From positions 1-9,314 of the forward strand of contig CABIYE010000014.1 in assembly GCA_902362865.1 (NCBI GenBank): 9,314 nt of DNA, read 5' to 3'. The position numbers and the translations under genes were made by a program. Positions 7,501 to 9,314 of this stretch are shown piece by piece. The notes under the pieces were generated by a model, which worked only from the letters and a program-made list of their open reading frames with translations, did not search any database and was not told the DNA's origin. The stretch comes from Clostridiaceae bacterium. Its GTDB lineage: Bacteria; Bacillota; Clostridia; Lachnospirales; Lachnospiraceae. Positions within the stretch are counted from its first letter, which is position 1, and every line of letters begins with the position of its first letter.

Positions 7501-9314
7501 GGCGTGTGGACGGCGTAAAAGTCGGCGAAAACCCGGAGGGCGGCGAAGATGTGAAGCTGTCCGGGGCACTGATGGGATTATTCAGGCCGGACACGGAAGA
7601 ATTTACCGGGGAAAACGCACTGCTTACTGTCACCACTGCCGAGGATGGCAGCTTTTCTTTTGAGAATATCCCTTACGGCCACTGGATCGTAAAGGAAATT
7701 TCCTCTCCGGCACTTTATACGGTAAGCCCGCAGCAGCACCATATCTATATCGGTGTGGACGGCCAGCGCATTGAAATCAAAGTGGAAAATACCCTGATCC
7801 GCGGCAGCGTGCAGGTGATGAAAACCGAGGCAGTAGACGAGCCTTCTTCTGTGAAGAAAGAGGACAAAGATAATAACACCTTCCTGCGTTTCCTCTCCGG
7901 CGCGGTATTCGATCTGTATGAGGATGCCAATGGCAACAAGGAATTTGATTCCGAAGATATGAAGATCGGTACCCTGAAAGAATCGGAGGCGGGCTACCAC
8001 ACCGCGGAGGGCCTTCTGGCAAAGGGCTACTTTGTGAAAGAAAGCAAGGCACCAGAGGGCTACCAGCTTGACGAGAACGCCTACTACTTTGCCATCACAG
8101 AGGACGGCCAGGTGGCGGTTGTGGAAAATGGCGAGGCCGGACGGGGCTTTACCAATGAGGCGTACCGCGGGAACCTGAAGATTACAAAGGATTCCAGCGA
8201 CGGGCGCAAGGATGGATTTGCTTTTGAGGTGAAAAGTGCAGACGGTTCCTACTGTGAAACTTTCACTTCTCCAAAATCCGGCGTGATCGAGGTCAAGGGG
8301 CTGCGCGTTGGCATTTATACCGTAACAGAAATCTCCAACCGGGCAAGCAAGGACTATATCATTCCTGACGCTGCCACCGTGGAGATCAAGGCAGACGAAA
8401 CCGCAACGGTCCAGTTCTTCAATGAAAAGCCAGAGAAACCGGCTACCCCGGATAACCCGGATAATCCGAAAACACCGTCCAATCCGTCCACACCATCTAA
8501 TCCTGATAAAGCGGTACCGCAGACTGGGGATGACAATTTCATTTTCCTGTATGGCGGGCTTCTGGCACTGGCGGTGATTGGCGGCGGACTGTTTGCCGCA
8601 GTCTATTTCAAAAAGGGCAAGTACAGCAGAAATACCCCAAAGAGAAAAGTTGTTGGTATTGCGGTGGTTTCCCTCTGCGGGTTGTTGGCACTTGGCAGCG
8701 GGTTCCTGATGGTACGCGACCTTAACCAGTATTCCGAGAGCGCCGGAGCCTATAAGGACATTGCTTCCCATGTAGAGCTGCCGGAGCAGACCGAAGCGCC
8801 GGAGGAAGATAATACGGAAACGGAACCTGCCGGGGAGGACCCTTCTGTGGTCCTCCCCGCAGTGGATTTTGAAGCTCTTAGGGAAACCGGGCCGGACATC
8901 ATCGGATGGCTTACCCTCCCTGATACGGCCATGAACTACCCGGTAACGCAGACAGACGATAACGAGTATTACCTGCACCATCTGTATGACGGCACCTATA
9001 ATAAGACGGGCTGCCTGTTTGCAGACTATGAAAATCAGGAGGATTTTTCGGACCGCAATACCATTATCTACGGCCACAATATGCGGGACGGCTCCATGTT
9101 CGCCACGCTGAATGAGTATGACGAACAGAGCTATTTTGACGGACACCCGCAGATGTACCTTGTCACCCCTGGCGGCGGCTATGTCGTGGAAATTTTCACG
9201 GCGTTTGTGGCAAAGCCCAGCGAGTCCGGCAGCGACACTTCCCCCTGGCGTCTTAATTGGAAGGATGACGGTGCCTACACCACATGGCTTTCTGAAATGG
9301 CGGGACGGTCTGTC
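4518..9314 (+). CDS. Thioester/Cna_B surface adhesin fused in frame to a class B sortase (3' end outside window)
   Basis: 1599 codons are open to the window edge. Residues 1-35 are a signal peptide (VKRLLAFLLCAVCVFGMIP, AFA). Residues 90-200 are a thioester (TQXA-type) domain: YC103VES and ATQ168IILW supply the Cys and Gln of an internal thioester, used by such adhesins to bind target amines covalently. Residues 216-333 are a beta-rich linker domain. About nine Cna_B (SpaA-like) domains follow, roughly 334-423, 424-525, 526-637, 638-745, 746-869, 870-993, 994-1094, 1095-1216 and 1217-1304, many with the Lys start, the KE motif and the terminal Asn expected for isopeptide bonds. Then come a Pro-rich linker (1305-1331), VPQTG (1333-1337) and a membrane segment (1341-1364). 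Instead of stopping, the frame runs through KKGKYSRNTPKRK into a second membrane segment (1378-1399) and a class B sortase domain (about 1449 onward; IIGWLTLP, IIYGHNMRDGSMF with catalytic H1520). The catalytic Cys and Arg lie beyond the window. I read codons across 8400-8940 one by one and found no stop. Confidence 0.88.
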   Translation, partial: MEKTNTHYRSGVKRLLAFLLCAVCVFGMIPTQAFAFSLGQKASSWLGDQYVGSDGQHYYAPAPYTYLVYNSDGTMDVRSSSGGNAYRHYMLTASDGSSQQVYCVESGIAYNTSDNTYTSESGTNSNYLNLLPSEARRGITLTAIYGWKPGTSLPVSGINEDDYKMATQIILWEYQQQLRSDPYSRHGNGHADANQYFSVIAGRPAEKAYNWILSQVASHSTIPSFTSTKKSEAPELELKWDTEKKIYTLTVTDTNNLKIDLETLKGSGVSVTRSGNKYTFTSKNMIMDPVTFEFRKDIPVANDMLIWGRPGYQTMMTGASDPVSFFVKIKTETYGTAKIVKTSEDGIVSGIPFQISGTDILGNKVDETVTTGENGQIKEKLLPGTYLVKELPVDRYVTPSAQYVTIESGQTSTVHFSNILKKFRVHVVKSDADTGTAQGDATLAGATYGIYNNGELVDTYTTGPDGSFMTRYYVCGDNWTVREIDPSTGYLLNDTVYEVGASPTLYEVELNTTENQVTETVIYGNIQLVKHTDDLDPDVSGDENTDEPNEGVIERPEAGAVFEVYLKAAGSYDAAKESERDLLTTDGDGFASSKMLPYGHYTIHQVSGEEGKAFIPDFTVFISSNGQTYSYILNNRTITARLRVEKCDAETGNIIPMTGTGFQIKDLSTGEFVTQDIYYPNPETLDTFYVSDEGWLMLPEPLHTGDYELYEVAAPYGYVLSSEPVPFTIDGSEAVVTVTQYNMPQKGQLTITKTGEVFASVQENDGLYQPVYEVMGLPGAVYDVIADEDIYTGDGTLRAAKDTVVETLTTGEDGTAQSGLLYLGRYRLEERQAPEGMVLNTQPEYAELTYAGETVEVTQTAIGLYDERQKVDVSLFKALETDDLFGLGMNEEYQDISFGLYASADLTALDGSVIPAGGLLEVVSVDPNEAGGYDASFASDLPFGSYYVKERTTNNAYILSDTEYPVIFEYAGQEAALVQILVNEGEVVSNDLLRGRVDGVKVGENPEGGEDVKLSGALMGLFRPDTEEFTGENALLTVTTAEDGSFSFENIPYGHWIVKEISSPALYTVSPQQHHIYIGVDGQRIEIKVENTLIRGSVQVMKTEAVDEPSSVKKEDKDNNTFLRFLSGAVFDLYEDANGNKEFDSEDMKIGTLKESEAGYHTAEGLLAKGYFVKESKAPEGYQLDENAYYFAITEDGQVAVVENGEAGRGFTNEAYRGNLKITKDSSDGRKDGFAFEVKSADGSYCETFTSPKSGVIEVKGLRVGIYTVTEISNRASKDYIIPDAATVEIKADETATVQFFNEKPEKPATPDNPDNPKTPSNPSTPSNPDKAVPQTGDDNFIFLYGGLLALAVIGGGLFAAVYFKKGKYSRNTPKRKVVGIAVVSLCGLLALGSGFLMVRDLNQYSESAGAYKDIASHVELPEQTEAPEEDNTETEPAGEDPSVVLPAVDFEALRETGPDIIGWLTLPDTAMNYPVTQTDDNEYYLHHLYDGTYNKTGCLFADYENQEDFSDRNTIIYGHNMRDGSMFATLNEYDEQSYFDGHPQMYLVTPGGGYVVEIFTAFVAKPSESGSDTSPWRLNWKDDGAYTTWLSEMAGRSV
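8430..8510 (+). repeat. Pro/Asn/Ser/Thr-rich cell wall linker repeats
   Basis: This segment encodes tandem short motifs of the type PDNP, PSNP, PSTP between the last Cna_B domain and the sorting signal. Such Pro-rich stretches commonly span the peptidoglycan in Gram-positive anchored proteins. The repeat units are imperfect at the base level. Confidence 0.75.
8514..8648 (+). other. Cell wall sorting signal: VPQTG, membrane segment, basic loop
   Basis: VPQTG (residues 1333-1337) is followed by DDN, the hydrophobic FIFLYGGLLALAVIGGGLF segment and the positively charged KKGKYSRNTPKRK. This is a complete LPXTG-type sorting signal, where a sortase would cleave between Thr1336 and Gly1337. Normally the protein ends within a few residues of the positive charges; here it continues. 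Confidence 0.88.
8649..9314 (+). other. Class B sortase module of the fused protein (partial)
   Basis: Residues 1378-1399 are an N-terminal-type sortase membrane anchor (VVGIAVVSLCGLLALGSGFL). An acidic stalk (about 1400-1448) is followed by the sortase fold: VDFEALRETGPDIIGWL, NYPVTQTDDNEYYLHH, GCLFADYEN, NTIIYGHNMRDGSMF. The NEYYLHH, IIYGHN and DGSMF elements are typical of class B sortases. The catalytic His is present (H1520); the TLSTC-like Cys and the Arg are expected downstream of the window. No usable start exists for a separate gene: the first in-frame ATG, at 8709, is at the end of the membrane segment, and GTG 8664 is inside it, neither with a good ribosome binding site. Confidence 0.82.

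Noticed and set aside
8430..8510. Short tandem repeats as a possible CRISPR-like or regulatory array
   Set aside because: The units are imperfect, in frame and encode a normal Pro-rich wall linker.
8658..8711. An independent start for the sortase (ATT 8658, GTG 8664 or ATG 8709)
   Set aside because: All would cut away some or all of the membrane anchor, and no good ribosome binding site precedes them; the open frame from upstream is the simpler reading, although an internal start cannot be fully excluded.
7578..9146. A 522-codon open frame on the minus strand
   Set aside because: It is opposite the Cna_B and sortase coding region, with no domain or family-like motif. The plus-strand frame carries clear domains along the whole stretch.

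Overview
The window is a piece of an integrative and conjugative element of the Tn1549 / CTn type (the CD1107/CD1108-family transfer module) from a Gram-positive Clostridia-like host, probably a gut Lachnospiraceae or Ruminococcaceae member. The base composition is moderately GC-rich, Shine-Dalgarno sites are strong, and sortase/LPXTG-type surface anchoring is present. The host assignment is an inference; the element type rests on the gene order: VirB4-like ATPase, membrane-anchored M23 + NlpC/P60 hydrolase, DUF4315 protein, DUF4366 protein, thioester/Cna_B adhesin, class B sortase. All genes are on the + strand with very short gaps or overlaps, so they look like one transcription unit.

Layout. 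Positions 1-85 are the 3' end (domains V and VI) of a group II intron. It interrupts a virB4-like gene, whose last 75 complete codons follow as the 3' exon (86-315). Next comes an 890-residue peptidoglycan hydrolase (351-3023), the likely VirB1 equivalent. It has a long basic cytosolic N-terminus, one membrane segment, an M23 metallopeptidase domain and an NlpC/P60 cysteine peptidase domain. A small coiled-coil DUF4315 protein (3042-3287, TTG start) overlaps by 11 bases a secreted, membrane-anchored DUF4366 protein (3277-4479). A hairpin straddles the DUF4366 stop codon. The rest of the window (4518 to the end) is one open reading frame that continues past the window edge.

The most unusual feature is this last frame. 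It encodes a signal peptide, a thioester (TQXA-type) domain, about nine Cna_B-like domains, a Pro-rich wall-spanning linker, a VPQTG sorting signal and a membrane segment. It then continues with no stop codon and no plausible new start into a second membrane segment and a class B sortase domain. Read as written, the sorting substrate and its sortase are a single polyprotein whose predicted topology puts both parts outside the cell. Cleavage at the sorting signal would separate them.

How the parts may work together (inference): the VirB4 ATPase powers the mating channel and needs intron splicing to be made; the hydrolase opens the peptidoglycan; the two DUF proteins are accessory parts of the channel or cell envelope; the adhesin, displayed by the sortase, may attach the donor covalently to a recipient or host surface.
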